Of a stretch of DNA of 64,000 nucleotides, positions 1 to 9,051 are shown piece by piece. Source of the stretch: Ignavibacteria bacterium (lineage in GTDB: Bacteria; Bacteroidota; Ignavibacteria; Kapaibacteriales; UBA961); NCBI GenBank assembly GCA_016720145.1, contig JADJXV010000003.1:186001-250000 (forward strand), read 5' to 3'. The first letter of the stretch is position 1. Each line of letters opens with the position of its first letter. The position numbers were made by a program, and so were the translations under genes. The notes under the pieces were generated by a model that was given only the letters and a program-made list of their open reading frames with translations, made no database searches and was not told the origin of the DNA.

Positions 1-383
1 CCGTCATTGCCATGGCAAGGTGCACACATTGTTTCAAAACGATTTTTACCGCGAGCTAGAACGAAAGGAGAAGAAGCAAGTTGATTCGTTCCATTGACAG
101 AGTCAGCTTTTTCAAAATCCGGCTTTTCAAGAGGATAGCGTTTCCCTCCACGAGGGAAAGTATTCGGTAGCACATCACGCTCTCCCTTGCCGTCAGCAAA
201 GAAAGATGAACCTACTTGTGGCTTTACTTTGAATTGTGTATCCATGTCAGATAGGAATTCTACAGGAGGTTCATCGGAAAACCAAGTCTTTTGACCGGTT
301 AAAATCATGACCACCAAAACCGCTGCGGCTAAGCCGAAGAGAATTTTAACGTAGGGTATCCCTTTTTTTGGTTTTTCTTCCAT
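1..383 (-). CDS. actE: ActE, mono-heme cytochrome c subunit of alternative complex III (partial, runs off window start)
   Basis: Only the first 127 codons are in the window. The protein has a short charged N-terminus, one membrane-anchor helix at about residues 12-31, and a heme c attachment motif CAPCH at residues 120-124, where the sequence is cut. ActE is the mono-heme cytochrome c of alternative complex III and takes part in moving electrons from menaquinol towards the terminal oxidase on the periplasmic face. The position, 62 bp downstream of actD and last of the Act genes visible here, matches the usual A-B-C-D-E order; actF would be expected just outside the window. Start chosen at the ATG at 383. 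Identity is inferred from the heme motif, anchor and context, since the rest of the cytochrome domain is not visible. Confidence 0.82.
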   Translation of the reverse strand, partial: MEEKPKKGIPYVKILFGLAAAVLVVMILTGQKTWFSDEPPVEFLSDMDTQFKVKPQVGSSFFADGKGERDVLPNTFPRGGKRYPLEKPDFEKADSVNGTNQLASSPFVLARGKNRFETMCAPCHGND

Positions 384-445
384 TAGTTCTAAGTCCTTTA
401 AACTCAAATATATGTAGTATCTATTTTAGAATATCGACTGATAAA

Positions 446-982
446 TCAAGCCTCAATTAGTCGTACGTCGTCAGCACCAAGATCTTTGATCAGCTTTGTC
501 GTGGCTTCGAGCGAAAACCGTTGGTCTTTTGCAAAAATGCTCACGACGTATGTATCATCGACAGCAGATTTGAAGCCGGCGTCGTGCTGTAAGGGTGAAT
601 ACCATGTCGGTAATTTGCATAACCCCCACAAACCGAAGAAGGTAAAGAGTGCAGTGCATAAGACTGTTAATTCAAAAGCAACCGGAACAGAAAACTGCAA
701 AGCAAAGAGTGGCTTTCCACCAATGTTCAGCTTATAATGTTCAGCACCTGTCCATTGCATCAGAAATAACGCATTTGACAAACCAAAAATCGCACCGGCA
801 AAAGAAATATACGGTAGAATAGTTCGCTTGACACCCATAGCTTTATCCAATCCATGAATTGGATAAGGTGTATAAATATCAAAGTCTTGATATCCGGATT
901 CGCGGATTCGTTTGGCGGCATTCATCAAAAGATTTGGGTCTTTGAAATTCCCCAAAACGGCTACAGGTTGTGTATTGCTCAT
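446..982 (-). CDS. actD: ActD, DUF3341 membrane subunit of alternative complex III
   Basis: This 178-residue protein has an N-terminal soluble part (VAVLGNFKDP, then a segment predicting the ISGYQDFDIYTPYPIHGLD-type motif of the DUF3341 family), two transmembrane helices at about residues 60-82 and 100-122, and a short C-terminal soluble domain. DUF3341 proteins are the ActD subunit of the quinol:cytochrome c/HiPIP oxidoreductase complex. The frame is open six codons further to a TTG at 1000, but the ATG at 982 begins MSNTQPVAVLG and is preferred. It follows actC by 25 bp and precedes actE by 62 bp, so co-transcription is likely. Confidence 0.9.
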   Translation of the reverse strand: MSNTQPVAVLGNFKDPNLLMNAAKRIRESGYQDFDIYTPYPIHGLDKAMGVKRTILPYISFAGAIFGLSNALFLMQWTGAEHYKLNIGGKPLFALQFSVPVAFELTVLCTALFTFFGLWGLCKLPTWYSPLQHDAGFKSAVDDTYVVSIFAKDQRFSLEATTKLIKDLGADDVRLIEA

Positions 983-1007
983 AATATTATTTATTTTCAA
1001 TGTTCAA

Positions 1008-2450
1008 TTAATGATCATGATGATGTTTTGGCTGCGAATTCGGCAATATACTCTTTACCTCAGCTATCGCTATCATCGGAACGAACTTAGCAAAAATCAA
1101 AAACAACGTAAAGAATATTCCAATCGTACCGGTAAAGATTGAAATTTCAACCCATGTCGGTGAATAATAGCCCCAACTTGCAGGCAAGTAATCGTGATGC
1201 AAGGATGTAGAAATAATTGTAAAGCGTTCGAACCACATACCAATATTCACGAAAATAGACATTGTAAACATCACCGGTATGTTCCGCCGCATTTTCTTGA
1301 ACCAATAGATTTATGGTGAAATCACATTACAACTCACCATTATCCAATATGCCCAGGCATAATCTCCGGATGCTCTATTGATAAAGACAGAAGATTCATA
1401 AGGATTACCGCTATATTGAGCTATAAAGAATTCCATAGCATAGGCATACCCCACCATCATTCCGGTTGCCAGAATGATTTTGTTCATATTATCAAAATGC
1501 TTGAGCGTTATATATTGCTTGAGGTCTAATACTTCTCGAGCGATGACAAGTAGTGTCATAACCATTGCAAACCCTGAGAAGATAGCGCCCGCAACGAAAT
1601 AAGGCGGGAAGATAGTTGTGTGCCATCCGGGAAGGACAGATGTCGCAAAGTCCATAGAAACCACAGTGTGAACTGAAAGCACAAGTGGAGTAGAAAGTCC
1701 TGCCAATATCATATATGAGATTTCATAAATGTGCCAGTGGCGCATTGAGCCGGTCCAGCCGAGACTAAATATTCCGTAAAGTGTCTGCCCTAATTTACTT
1801 TTAACATAATTTCTCATAGTTGCCAAATCAGGCACTAATCCAATATACCAGAAAAGGAGAGAAACTGTTCCGTACGTTGATACGGCAAACACGTCCCAAA
1901 CAAGTGGTGACCTAAAATTCACCCACATTTGCATTTGATTAGGATAAGGAGTAAGCCAGTAAAAAGCAACCCATGGACGACCGGTGTGTAAGAGAGGAAA
2001 GATAAGTGCGCACAAAACAGCAAAAAGTGTCATCGCCTCTGCAGAACGGTTAATTGCGGTACGCCACTTTTGTCGAAACAAAAACAAAATTGCTGAAATC
2101 AATGTACCTGCGTGACCAATACCAATCCAAAAAACGAAGTTGGTAATGTCCCATCCCCACCCAACAGGATTATTCAACCCCCATACTCCTATACCTGTTG
2201 CGATGGTGTATCCCATACATCCCAGTCCCCACAAAGCCATCGAAGCAAAGACAAATAAAGTAATCATATACTTTAAATTAGGAGTCAATACCGGGATACT
2301 CGATATTTTTTCAGTAACATCATGTAAGCTTGGATTTCCTAAGACCAATGGCTCGCGAAACGGTTCTTCAAATGCTGAATGCATCATAGTAGCTCCGTTA
2401 TGTCCGTTGGGAGGCGTTTTATCTTGGTTGATTGTATCGGTAACGTTCAT
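1008..2450 (-). CDS. actC: ActC, NrfD/PsrC-like quinol-oxidising membrane subunit, interrupted by an in-frame TAA
   Basis: ActC is the large polytopic subunit of alternative complex III that binds and oxidises menaquinol. The frame opens at the ATG at 2450 (GGAAAG just upstream) and reads 379 codons as a typical multi-helix NrfD-like protein up to CNVISP. It then meets TAA at 1311-1313. The very next codons in the same frame read IYWFKKMRRNIPVMF and continue for about 100 residues to 1008, including the conserved VNIGMWFERFTII helix and a His-rich tail. Homologues as I recall them have Gln directly after CNVxxP, so TAA for CAA is a single C-to-T change. If real, the lesion removes the last two helices and should destroy function of an otherwise intact operon. 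Sequence error, a fresh nonsense mutation or readthrough are the options; error seems most likely. Confidence 0.9.
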
Positions 2451-2495
2451 GTATCTTTCCTACGTTTGTTTCCAAACAATGGCAATTATTGTTTT

Positions 2496-5477
2496 TTATG
2501 CTTTTACTACTGATTTATTACGAATTTTTCCATGATAAGTAATCGAAGGTCGTACGTTCAACTCTTCTAATACTCTAAAGTTACGGTCATCTGTATTCTT
2601 CGATGCATATACACGACTTGTTTTGTCGTTCATGTCACCAAAGATAATTGCTCCTGCAGGACATGCCTGCTGACATGCTGTGATTACTTCCCCGTCATTC
2701 ACTCTACTTCTTCCGTGATCTTTTGCATGGAATTTCGCTTCGTTAATTCTCTGTACACAGAACGTACATTTTTCCATGATACCACGCATACGAACTGTTA
2801 CCTCAGGATTAAACACCAAATCCATCGGTGTTTTTTCGTTTTTGTGCCAGTTAAGGAAGTTGAATCGGCGTACTTTGTATGGACAATTATTAAGGCAATA
2901 TCGAGTACCCACGCAACGGTTATAGGTCATTTCATTCAGCCCTTCAGGACTGTGTGTCGTGGCTGCTACAGGACATACATTTTCGCAAGGTGCGTTTTCA
3001 CAGTGCTGGCAAAGCATTGGTTGGAATAGTGTTTCCACGTTTCCTTCTTTGTCTGTTGAGTAATACCTATCCAAACGAATCCAGTGCATTTCGCGACCTT
3101 TGATCACCTGATCTTTGCCGACAGCAGGGATATTATTTTCTGCTTGACATGCCGTCGTACATGCATTACATCCGATACAGGCAGACATATCAATTGTCAT
3201 ACCCCAGCGGTGACCTTTATACTCGTAACTATCAACAATACTTAAATCGTGCGGTATCATAGGATGTTCTGCTTTGGCATGACCTGCAGCAAATTCTGCA
3301 AGAGTAAAGTCACGAACAATATCTCTACCGTCAATTGAATTATGTCCTTGCGTCACAGCAATTACTTCGTTAGCACCTGTTTTCTCAAGAGTCACGGATA
3401 TATAACCAAGGGACTCACCGGCACCGAGTAATTTATAGACATTTGCTCCAACGGATTCCATCACTTTCCCACCTGCAGTGCGACCATAGCCGGTCATCAC
3501 AGAAACTACATCATCCGCCATACCTTCTTGTACAAAAGCAGGTACTTCAATAGATCCATTAGCTGTCGAAATACGAATCATATCACCGATTGCTGCATTC
3601 ATAGCGGCAGCAGTTTTACTGCTCATTGCGGCGATATTACCCCAAGTCACTTTTGTAATTGGATTTGGCAATTCTTGCATCCATCCGTTATTTGCCATAT
3701 CACCGTCATAAACATTCGGAGATAAGTGGATGTGAGCAATAGTTTTGCCTGATTTAGCATTCGAGGAAATTGAAGTCCATTGTGCTGCAGCGGCTTCATT
3801 TACAATTGGAGTGACAGCAGATATGACTTCCGTTGTTTTAATAATACCGTTTTGAAGGGCAAGTTCCCACTCAGCTTGATTAGGAAGAGCTGCTTGATGG
3901 CGTGCTCGAACATAATCATAATACGTAGCAGCTGTTGTAAAGAGTTCGGGATTTAATGCCTTAGCGATTTGCATCATCGCATCGGCAATTGAAATCGAAG
4001 ATTCATTGAGGGGAGCTATCATCGGCTGTTGAATGGACAAAGTACCATCAAAAGATACAGCATCACCCCAAGCTTCTAAATAATGCGTTGTCGGAAGATT
4101 GACTGAGCAAATTTCACTCGTCTCGTCTGCATATTGAGATAACGATACACGCTTACCAATACCCGCAATGAGTGCTTTCATTTCGCGGTCACCCGAATAT
4201 TCGGGGTTAACATCGGCAAAGATTGCAACACCGACAGATTTTGCTTTGAGTTCATCGCGAAGAGCTGTAATTGCCGTTGATTTCACACCGCTATTAGGCA
4301 GAATATGAGAATTATCAAGTGCTTTCCCTGCGCCAATGGATCCAAGTGCAAGATTGATACAAAGTGCCATAGCATTTGCATTTGCCGAAAGATGAGCGCC
4401 GGTCACTACGACACCTTTGTCTCCTGCTTTGAGTAGCATTTCAGCTATTTTCTTACCATGGGAATTCGAGGCAGAGGAGACGGACGAAGCAACACCAGTA
4501 CCGACTGCGGAAGTACCTTTGGCAGCAAGTACTTCTTTAAGTATGCTTGCAAGGACTTGTTCAAATTCAGTCGGAGCGACTGCAAATCTGCAATCTGCAT
4601 TAGCGCCTGTAAGTGACATCATCGACTCAACAGCAACCAACATATTCATTTCTAGATTCTTCTTGGAAGGCTTACGCTTCGATGAGAAATTTCGAATGTG
4701 ATAGACTGAATTTTTATCGGTACCCAGTACATCAGCATCGACTGACACAATCACATCTGCTTTTGATAAATCAGGAACTATTTCACCGTTTATACCGAGA
4801 ATAGCCATGTTGGCAGATGCACTTCCATCAGCAATAGTAGCAGGTAATGGTACAAATTTTAGATTGGGGATTTTGGATTCGATTTCTGAGGTGAGTGCAG
4901 ACAAACTTGGCGAGCTATGTTCGTGCATGAGTACGCGAACTGATTTTCCGTCAGCCATTGCAACTTTGCAAGCATCTGCAATTGTTGATATTGCATTATT
5001 GACAGAAGAATCTCCGCCTTTGATTCTTGGACGTCGAAGTACTCTATCAGGATCGTACAATGATAACAAAGATGCCTGTATTCTCGATGAAGATACACCC
5101 ATCGAAGCAGAATGTCGGTCATTTCCATCAATTTTGATGGGACGGCCTTCTGTCGTTTTTACCAAAACTCCAATAGCTGCATTGCCATTTTGATAGACAG
5201 TGGTATAGTAATTTGGAATCCCGGGTGTTCTGTATTCAACTGCTTTGACTGTAGGAACCAATTTATGACTAGGACGTCGGCAAGCGGCTGCGCCTACTGC
5301 CATAGAAGCAGAAAGAAGCGCCATAAATGTACGGCGTGTTACAGGCGATTCGAATACCGGAGGTTTATCATAATCTGCAGAAAACTCTTGATGAGTATTT
5401 TCTTGATTGTTCGCTATTAGAAATTCATCTGAACTTTTCCAATATCGCTTACCGCCTGAAAGTAGAGAATTTGACAT
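2496..5477 (-). CDS. actB: ActB, molybdopterin-oxidoreductase-like iron-sulfur subunit of alternative complex III
   Basis: This 993-residue protein is the peripheral redox subunit of alternative complex III. It starts with a twin-arginine-type signal (TRRTFMALLSASM, near residue 47) followed by AAAC, as seen in ActB. A long middle region resembles the molybdopterin oxidoreductase fold, which in ActB binds no cofactor. The C-terminal third carries four cysteine clusters of a ferredoxin-like FeS subunit: CIGCNACTTAC; CQHCENAPCENVCP; CVGTRYCLNNCP; and CTFC with the later CQQACP. Family knowledge predicts three [4Fe-4S] and one [3Fe-4S] centres that conduct electrons from quinol to the cytochromes. 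It is a fusion of the B1 and B2 domains, the common form. It lies 45 bp downstream of actA and 45 bp upstream of actC. Confidence 0.96.
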   Translation of the reverse strand: MSNSLLSGGKRYWKSSDEFLIANNQENTHQEFSADYDKPPVFESPVTRRTFMALLSASMAVGAAACRRPSHKLVPTVKAVEYRTPGIPNYYTTVYQNGNAAIGVLVKTTEGRPIKIDGNDRHSASMGVSSSRIQASLLSLYDPDRVLRRPRIKGGDSSVNNAISTIADACKVAMADGKSVRVLMHEHSSPSLSALTSEIESKIPNLKFVPLPATIADGSASANMAILGINGEIVPDLSKADVIVSVDADVLGTDKNSVYHIRNFSSKRKPSKKNLEMNMLVAVESMMSLTGANADCRFAVAPTEFEQVLASILKEVLAAKGTSAVGTGVASSVSSASNSHGKKIAEMLLKAGDKGVVVTGAHLSANANAMALCINLALGSIGAGKALDNSHILPNSGVKSTAITALRDELKAKSVGVAIFADVNPEYSGDREMKALIAGIGKRVSLSQYADETSEICSVNLPTTHYLEAWGDAVSFDGTLSIQQPMIAPLNESSISIADAMMQIAKALNPELFTTAATYYDYVRARHQAALPNQAEWELALQNGIIKTTEVISAVTPIVNEAAAAQWTSISSNAKSGKTIAHIHLSPNVYDGDMANNGWMQELPNPITKVTWGNIAAMSSKTAAAMNAAIGDMIRISTANGSIEVPAFVQEGMADDVVSVMTGYGRTAGGKVMESVGANVYKLLGAGESLGYISVTLEKTGANEVIAVTQGHNSIDGRDIVRDFTLAEFAAGHAKAEHPMIPHDLSIVDSYEYKGHRWGMTIDMSACIGCNACTTACQAENNIPAVGKDQVIKGREMHWIRLDRYYSTDKEGNVETLFQPMLCQHCENAPCENVCPVAATTHSPEGLNEMTYNRCVGTRYCLNNCPYKVRRFNFLNWHKNEKTPMDLVFNPEVTVRMRGIMEKCTFCVQRINEAKFHAKDHGRSRVNDGEVITACQQACPAGAIIFGDMNDKTSRVYASKNTDDRNFRVLEELNVRPSITYHGKIRNKSVVKA

Positions 5478-5522
5478 TCGTTTAATCTCTTGAAAATTTA
5501 ACGTCTTGTGTTCGTAAATTAA

Positions 5523-6251
5523 TTAATGATGGCATGTTGAGCAGTTCTCAGGACCGATACCCGGATGCTTCGGCGTTGGAATTCCTTCGACTTCTTGTTT
5601 TGGAATATCACTCATAAATGAACCGAATTGAGGATTAGTTGTCGGCTCAATATTATTTGCAAGAATTGCTTGTGCTGTCGAATCATACGCTGTGGCTTTG
5701 ATTCCCGTAAAAATACCGGAAATCGGACGAGCAGGAATAATATTAGCAACAGGATTACGATGGCAATCGAGGCAAAATCCCATGTTCATCGGTTTGAATT
5801 GTGACACAACACCCATTGTTTCTACTTTACCATGACAAGAAGCGCAGTCAATTTGTGACCGAATATGCCTGCTGTGGTCAAAGTGTACATAATCGGGTAA
5901 GTAATGAACTCTTTTCCAAGCAACTGGTGTGTTGTTTTCGTTGCTTTCACGTACCAATTTTAACTGAGGGCTATCTGCTTTAACAGCTATATGACAATTC
6001 ATACAAGTACTTGTCGATGGTACAGGAGAATGTGCGGAAGTCTCAACTGATGTATGGCAATACATACATTTTATGCCATTAACGCCGGAGTGGATTTTAT
6101 GAGAGAACGGAACCGGCTGTGTAGGGCGATAGCCAACATCGGTTACTCGATTATGAAATCCGAAGAATCCGATAACAAACGCAACACCCACGCACGTAAG
6201 CACGATGAGCGAGATTTTCTTGATTTTACTGTCAATTTCCTGAGAAAACAT
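5523..6251 (-). CDS. actA: ActA, pentaheme cytochrome c subunit of alternative complex III
   Basis: The 242-residue protein has one N-terminal membrane anchor (residues about 13-31) and five heme c attachment motifs in order: CMYCH, CMNCH, CASCH, CLDCH and, at the very C-terminus, CSTCH. Additional histidines (FSHKIHSG, HFDHSRHI) could supply distal ligands. Five hemes, an N-terminal anchor and position directly before actB identify it as ActA, which accepts electrons from the FeS chain of ActB. Length and motif count match the family. It starts 24 bp downstream of a small CPNC membrane protein gene. Confidence 0.95.
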   Translation of the reverse strand: MFSQEIDSKIKKISLIVLTCVGVAFVIGFFGFHNRVTDVGYRPTQPVPFSHKIHSGVNGIKCMYCHTSVETSAHSPVPSTSTCMNCHIAVKADSPQLKLVRESNENNTPVAWKRVHYLPDYVHFDHSRHIRSQIDCASCHGKVETMGVVSQFKPMNMGFCLDCHRNPVANIIPARPISGIFTGIKATAYDSTAQAILANNIEPTTNPQFGSFMSDIPKQEVEGIPTPKHPGIGPENCSTCHH

Positions 6252-6274
6252 AGTTGATACCTTCGAGTTTGAAA

Positions 6275-6529
6275 TTAAGAGACTTCATTAGTTGAGGAGA
6301 GCTGTTTCTTCTTTGCTGAATAATATATTCGTAGGGAAAATCCAATCAGAACACTCATTATCATCGTAATCATAAATAAAACACTTAGCGAATATCCCTC
6401 ACCTATCGACGCTTCGACCGAACCCTTTTCAAATGCATCTTTGCAATTTGGACAAGCTTGAATTGTGATCGTACCAAAAACAACAAAAAAAGCTATAAAT
6501 CCTATAATCTTGTTAATTGTATTCTTCAT
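6275..6529 (-). CDS. Small membrane protein with CPNC motif, unknown role in the respiratory operon
   Basis: This 84-residue protein has an N-terminal hydrophobic segment that could be a signal or first helix, then ACPNCKDAF, then a second hydrophobic segment (about 48-68) and a basic tail. A good ribosome binding site (AAGGAAC) precedes the ATG at 6529. The CxxC pair would face the periplasm, which would fit a thiol or metal-handling accessory in copper insertion or cytochrome maturation, but that is inference. The gene is tightly packed between the Sco-family gene and actA, so it is almost certainly co-expressed with the oxidase and complex III. I do not recognise a named family. Confidence 0.75.
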   Translation of the reverse strand: MKNTINKIIGFIAFFVVFGTITIQACPNCKDAFEKGSVEASIGEGYSLSVLFMITMIMSVLIGFSLRIYYSAKKKQLSSTNEVS

Positions 6530-6546
6530 TGTTCCTTTGTCTATTA

Positions 6547-7143
6547 TTAATGTGGCAGCATCGTATGTAACAGTTTGCGAAGCTTATCTACATCATCCCG
6601 TTCAAGCCCGTCATAATATCCTCGAATTTGCCCTTTATCATCTACTAACACTATACGTTTACTGTGGCTTAGTGGAGCATCAAGAGTTGCAATTCTAAAT
6701 CCTTCGAGAGATAAATTCTTCACCGTATCAATCTGCATTCTCAAAAAATACCATTTATCCGGTTTTGCTCCATATCGCTCTGCATATTTTTTTAATACAT
6801 CCTTCGTATCATTTTCCGGATCAACACTAATTGATACAAACTTCAAATCAGGATAATCTTTAAATTCACCATATAAAGCACTTAGCTGTGAATTTAGACG
6901 AGGGCAAATATCCGGGCACGTTGTAAACATAAAGCTGGCAAGCCAATATTTACCCTCAACATCTTTCGAAGTGATGCGCTTACCGTCATAATTTTCACCG
7001 GATATATAAGGCGCCGGCTTTATGACCGGTAAATTAACTATTACTTTTTCAGCATTATTCTTTGAGTCTGGTTTTGAACATCCTAGAAGAGCTCCCATAC
7101 ACCAAAAACAAAGAATGAAAAATCTTATCATCTTGTTTTTCAT
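6547..7143 (-). CDS. sco: SCO1/SenC-family copper-delivery lipoprotein
   Basis: This 198-residue protein has a lipoprotein signal ending in LLGC near residue 22. The thioredoxin-fold SCO domain contains the copper-binding CPDIC (FTTCPDICP) and the conserved downstream His in LSHSKRIVLVD. SCO proteins deliver copper to the CuA centre of oxidase subunit II. An ATG at 7164 is in frame, but the start at 7143 gives a clean signal peptide and avoids overlapping the upstream ctaF, which ends at 7148. Context within the oxidase operon agrees. Confidence 0.93.
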   Translation of the reverse strand: MKNKMIRFFILCFWCMGALLGCSKPDSKNNAEKVIVNLPVIKPAPYISGENYDGKRITSKDVEGKYWLASFMFTTCPDICPRLNSQLSALYGEFKDYPDLKFVSISVDPENDTKDVLKKYAERYGAKPDKWYFLRMQIDTVKNLSLEGFRIATLDAPLSHSKRIVLVDDKGQIRGYYDGLERDDVDKLRKLLHTMLPH

Positions 7144-7147
7144 TGTC

Positions 7148-7456
7148 TTACGGTCCGAGCACATTCAATGCAAATGATAAGACTGCCAATAGAAACAGCG
7201 GTACAAATATAAAAGCGCGTAAGAATTTATTGTCAAATTTGATGTGCATGAAGATATAAACAACCATAGCCGCTTTGACAAAAGCAATAAGCAAACCTAC
7301 ACCAATATGAACTGAAGTACCAATTTCACCCCAAGACTGTGGCACCCAATTCCATGAAGCTACGACAGTCAACAATGTAAGTCCAAATAAAGTATAAGCA
7401 ATTTTTAAATATTGCTTTATCATTAGCTCCGGAGCCGGATGATCATGATGTTCCAT
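7148..7456 (-). CDS. ctaF: Cytochrome c oxidase subunit IV (prokaryotic type)
   Basis: This 102-residue protein has a His-rich N-terminus and three transmembrane helices, the pattern of the prokaryotic subunit IV family (COX4_pro). The central part, VGLLIAFVKAAMVVYIFMHI, is typical: the KAxxVxxxFMHL-type motif is the most conserved element of this family. It is a structural subunit that helps assemble the CuB site in subunit I. The gene lies 48 bp after ctaE. Confidence 0.9.
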   Translation of the reverse strand: MEHHDHPAPELMIKQYLKIAYTLFGLTLLTVVASWNWVPQSWGEIGTSVHIGVGLLIAFVKAAMVVYIFMHIKFDNKFLRAFIFVPLFLLAVLSFALNVLGP

Positions 7457-7503
7457 AATTGTTTCTCTCGTTTAAATTTATGCTGTTAAATTTATGCGTT
7501 AAA

Positions 7504-8103
7504 TTAATGATGTGCCGGAAAAATTAGATATAAAATCGGGAAGAGGAATATCCATACTAAATCCACAAAGTGCCAGGATAAGCCAAGAGTTTCCACTTTA
7601 ACAGGTTTGTTGTAACCACCACGATTATAAGACTTTATAAGCATAAACACCATCGGTATCATTCCTAGAATTACGTGAAGTGCGTGGAAACCGGTCATCG
7701 TGAAATAAAAGGCAAAAAACACATTTGTGCTTGGGTAGATTCCATGGCTAAACTTCGTCGAATATTCTATGGTTTTTACAATTAAGAATATAAAACCGCA
7801 TACAATGGTCAAGCCCAAGAATAACTGAAAATTCTTGTTATTCCCACGTTGAAGATTAAGGATAGAAAGTGCCATCGTCAGTGAGCTACCGATAAGAACT
7901 GCAGTATTGAGAAGAGCGTAATATGAATTGAGTTCACCGGCTGAGTGTGAAAACATTTCAATATTGGAATTACGAAGCACGATAAAAGCACCGAAGAAAC
8001 CACTAAAAAACATAATTTCCGATGCAAGAAATATCCACATCGCGAGTTTTCCGTGCGGCACCCCTGAGTTGGGTTCGTGAGCCAATGAAAGTCCAGCAGA
8101 CAT
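7504..8103 (-). CDS. ctaE: Cytochrome c oxidase subunit III
   Basis: This 199-residue protein has five predicted transmembrane helices. Family motifs are visible: ASEIMFFSGFFGAF near the N-terminus, TMTGFHALHVILG in the middle and WHFVDLVWIFLFPILYL at the C-terminus. This is the short five-helix form of subunit III found with bacterial A-type oxidases. It lies between ctaB and ctaF in the oxidase operon. The start is ATG at 8103. Confidence 0.95.
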   Translation of the reverse strand: MSAGLSLAHEPNSGVPHGKLAMWIFLASEIMFFSGFFGAFIVLRNSNIEMFSHSAGELNSYYALLNTAVLIGSSLTMALSILNLQRGNNKNFQLFLGLTIVCGFIFLIVKTIEYSTKFSHGIYPSTNVFFAFYFTMTGFHALHVILGMIPMVFMLIKSYNRGGYNKPVKVETLGLSWHFVDLVWIFLFPILYLIFPAHH

Positions 8104-8169
8104 ATAGTAACCTTAGTAAATCTATAAAATTATCAATGTAAAGTAGATAAACAACACCTTGCAAATAAA

Positions 8170-9045
8170 CTACACTTTATCCAAAAACATAAGAATCATG
8201 AGCGTTGTCAGGAAAAAGTACGAAGCCAAGAGAGTTGAACGTGCATTTTCTACTGAGGGATTTCTTCTAAATCGTATTCCATAAAATATAAATACTGCAC
8301 TTAAAACGACGGAACCAACTGCATATACCGAACCGACAACTCCTGTTTGCCACAGACCTAATGAAACCGGCAATAATATCAAACAATAAATCAATGTTTC
8401 TGTGCTAATCTTCTTCCCTGTCTCATCTGTGACAGCACTCATTGCGAATCCACCACGTTCGTAATCTTTCTTATACATCCATGACAGCGATAAAAAATGA
8501 GGCAATTGCCAAATAAACATTATCGCAAAAAGAAGAATCGCCGGTGTATCTATCGAATTTTTATACGCTGTCCACCCTCCGAGCATTGGTAAAGCACCTG
8601 GAATTGCACCAATAAAGAGTGATAACTTACTTACTCGCTTGAGTGGTGTATATATTACAACATACGAAATCCAAGTTGCGAGTGCCAGGATAAATGTTAA
8701 CGGATTAATAAACCAAAGTGTTACACCACCCAATATCGAAAGAAAAGCTCCATACAGCAGTCCATTTTTCGCTGATATATCACCTGTTGCGAGGGCTCTA
8801 TTCATCGTACGTTTCATCAATTTGTCGATGTCACGCTCGATGTAGTTATTGAGAACGCAGCTTCCGGCACAGATAAGAGTTGATCCAATTACCGTCATTA
8901 CCAATCGCATCAAATGCTCTAATTCACCAAAATACTCAACGGTGGCTATCGGTATCGCTAAATAGTAACCAACTGTTGTTGTGAGAATTACCATTCTCGT
9001 AATTCCGGGCTTGGTCAGATTGTAATAAGCAAGTATTTTGTTCAT
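8170..9045 (-). CDS. ctaB: Heme O synthase (protoheme IX farnesyltransferase)
   Basis: This UbiA-family prenyltransferase of 291 residues adds a farnesyl group to heme b to make heme O. The Asp-rich substrate motif is NNYIERDIDKLMKRT, and the second conserved stretch is YTPLKRVSKLSLFIGAIPG; WQLPHFLSLSWMYKKDYERGG is typical of CtaB. About nine transmembrane helices are expected. The ATG at 9045 is used; a TTG directly before it is also in frame. It is six bases from the end of ctaA, so the two are likely translationally coupled, placing heme O and heme A synthesis side by side. Confidence 0.95.
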   Translation of the reverse strand: MNKILAYYNLTKPGITRMVILTTTVGYYLAIPIATVEYFGELEHLMRLVMTVIGSTLICAGSCVLNNYIERDIDKLMKRTMNRALATGDISAKNGLLYGAFLSILGGVTLWFINPLTFILALATWISYVVIYTPLKRVSKLSLFIGAIPGALPMLGGWTAYKNSIDTPAILLFAIMFIWQLPHFLSLSWMYKKDYERGGFAMSAVTDETGKKISTETLIYCLILLPVSLGLWQTGVVGSVYAVGSVVLSAVFIFYGIRFRRNPSVENARSTLLASYFFLTTLMILMFLDKV

Positions 9046-9051
9046 CAAGTC

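Noticed and set aside
1311..1313. Alternative genetic code with TAA read as Gln
   Set aside because: Many intact genes in the window end in TAA at the expected family length, and the other broken genes are explained by indels rather than TAA codons.
4807..5193. 128-codon open frame on the plus strand
   Set aside because: It is antisense to actB, whose reading frame has strong family matches.
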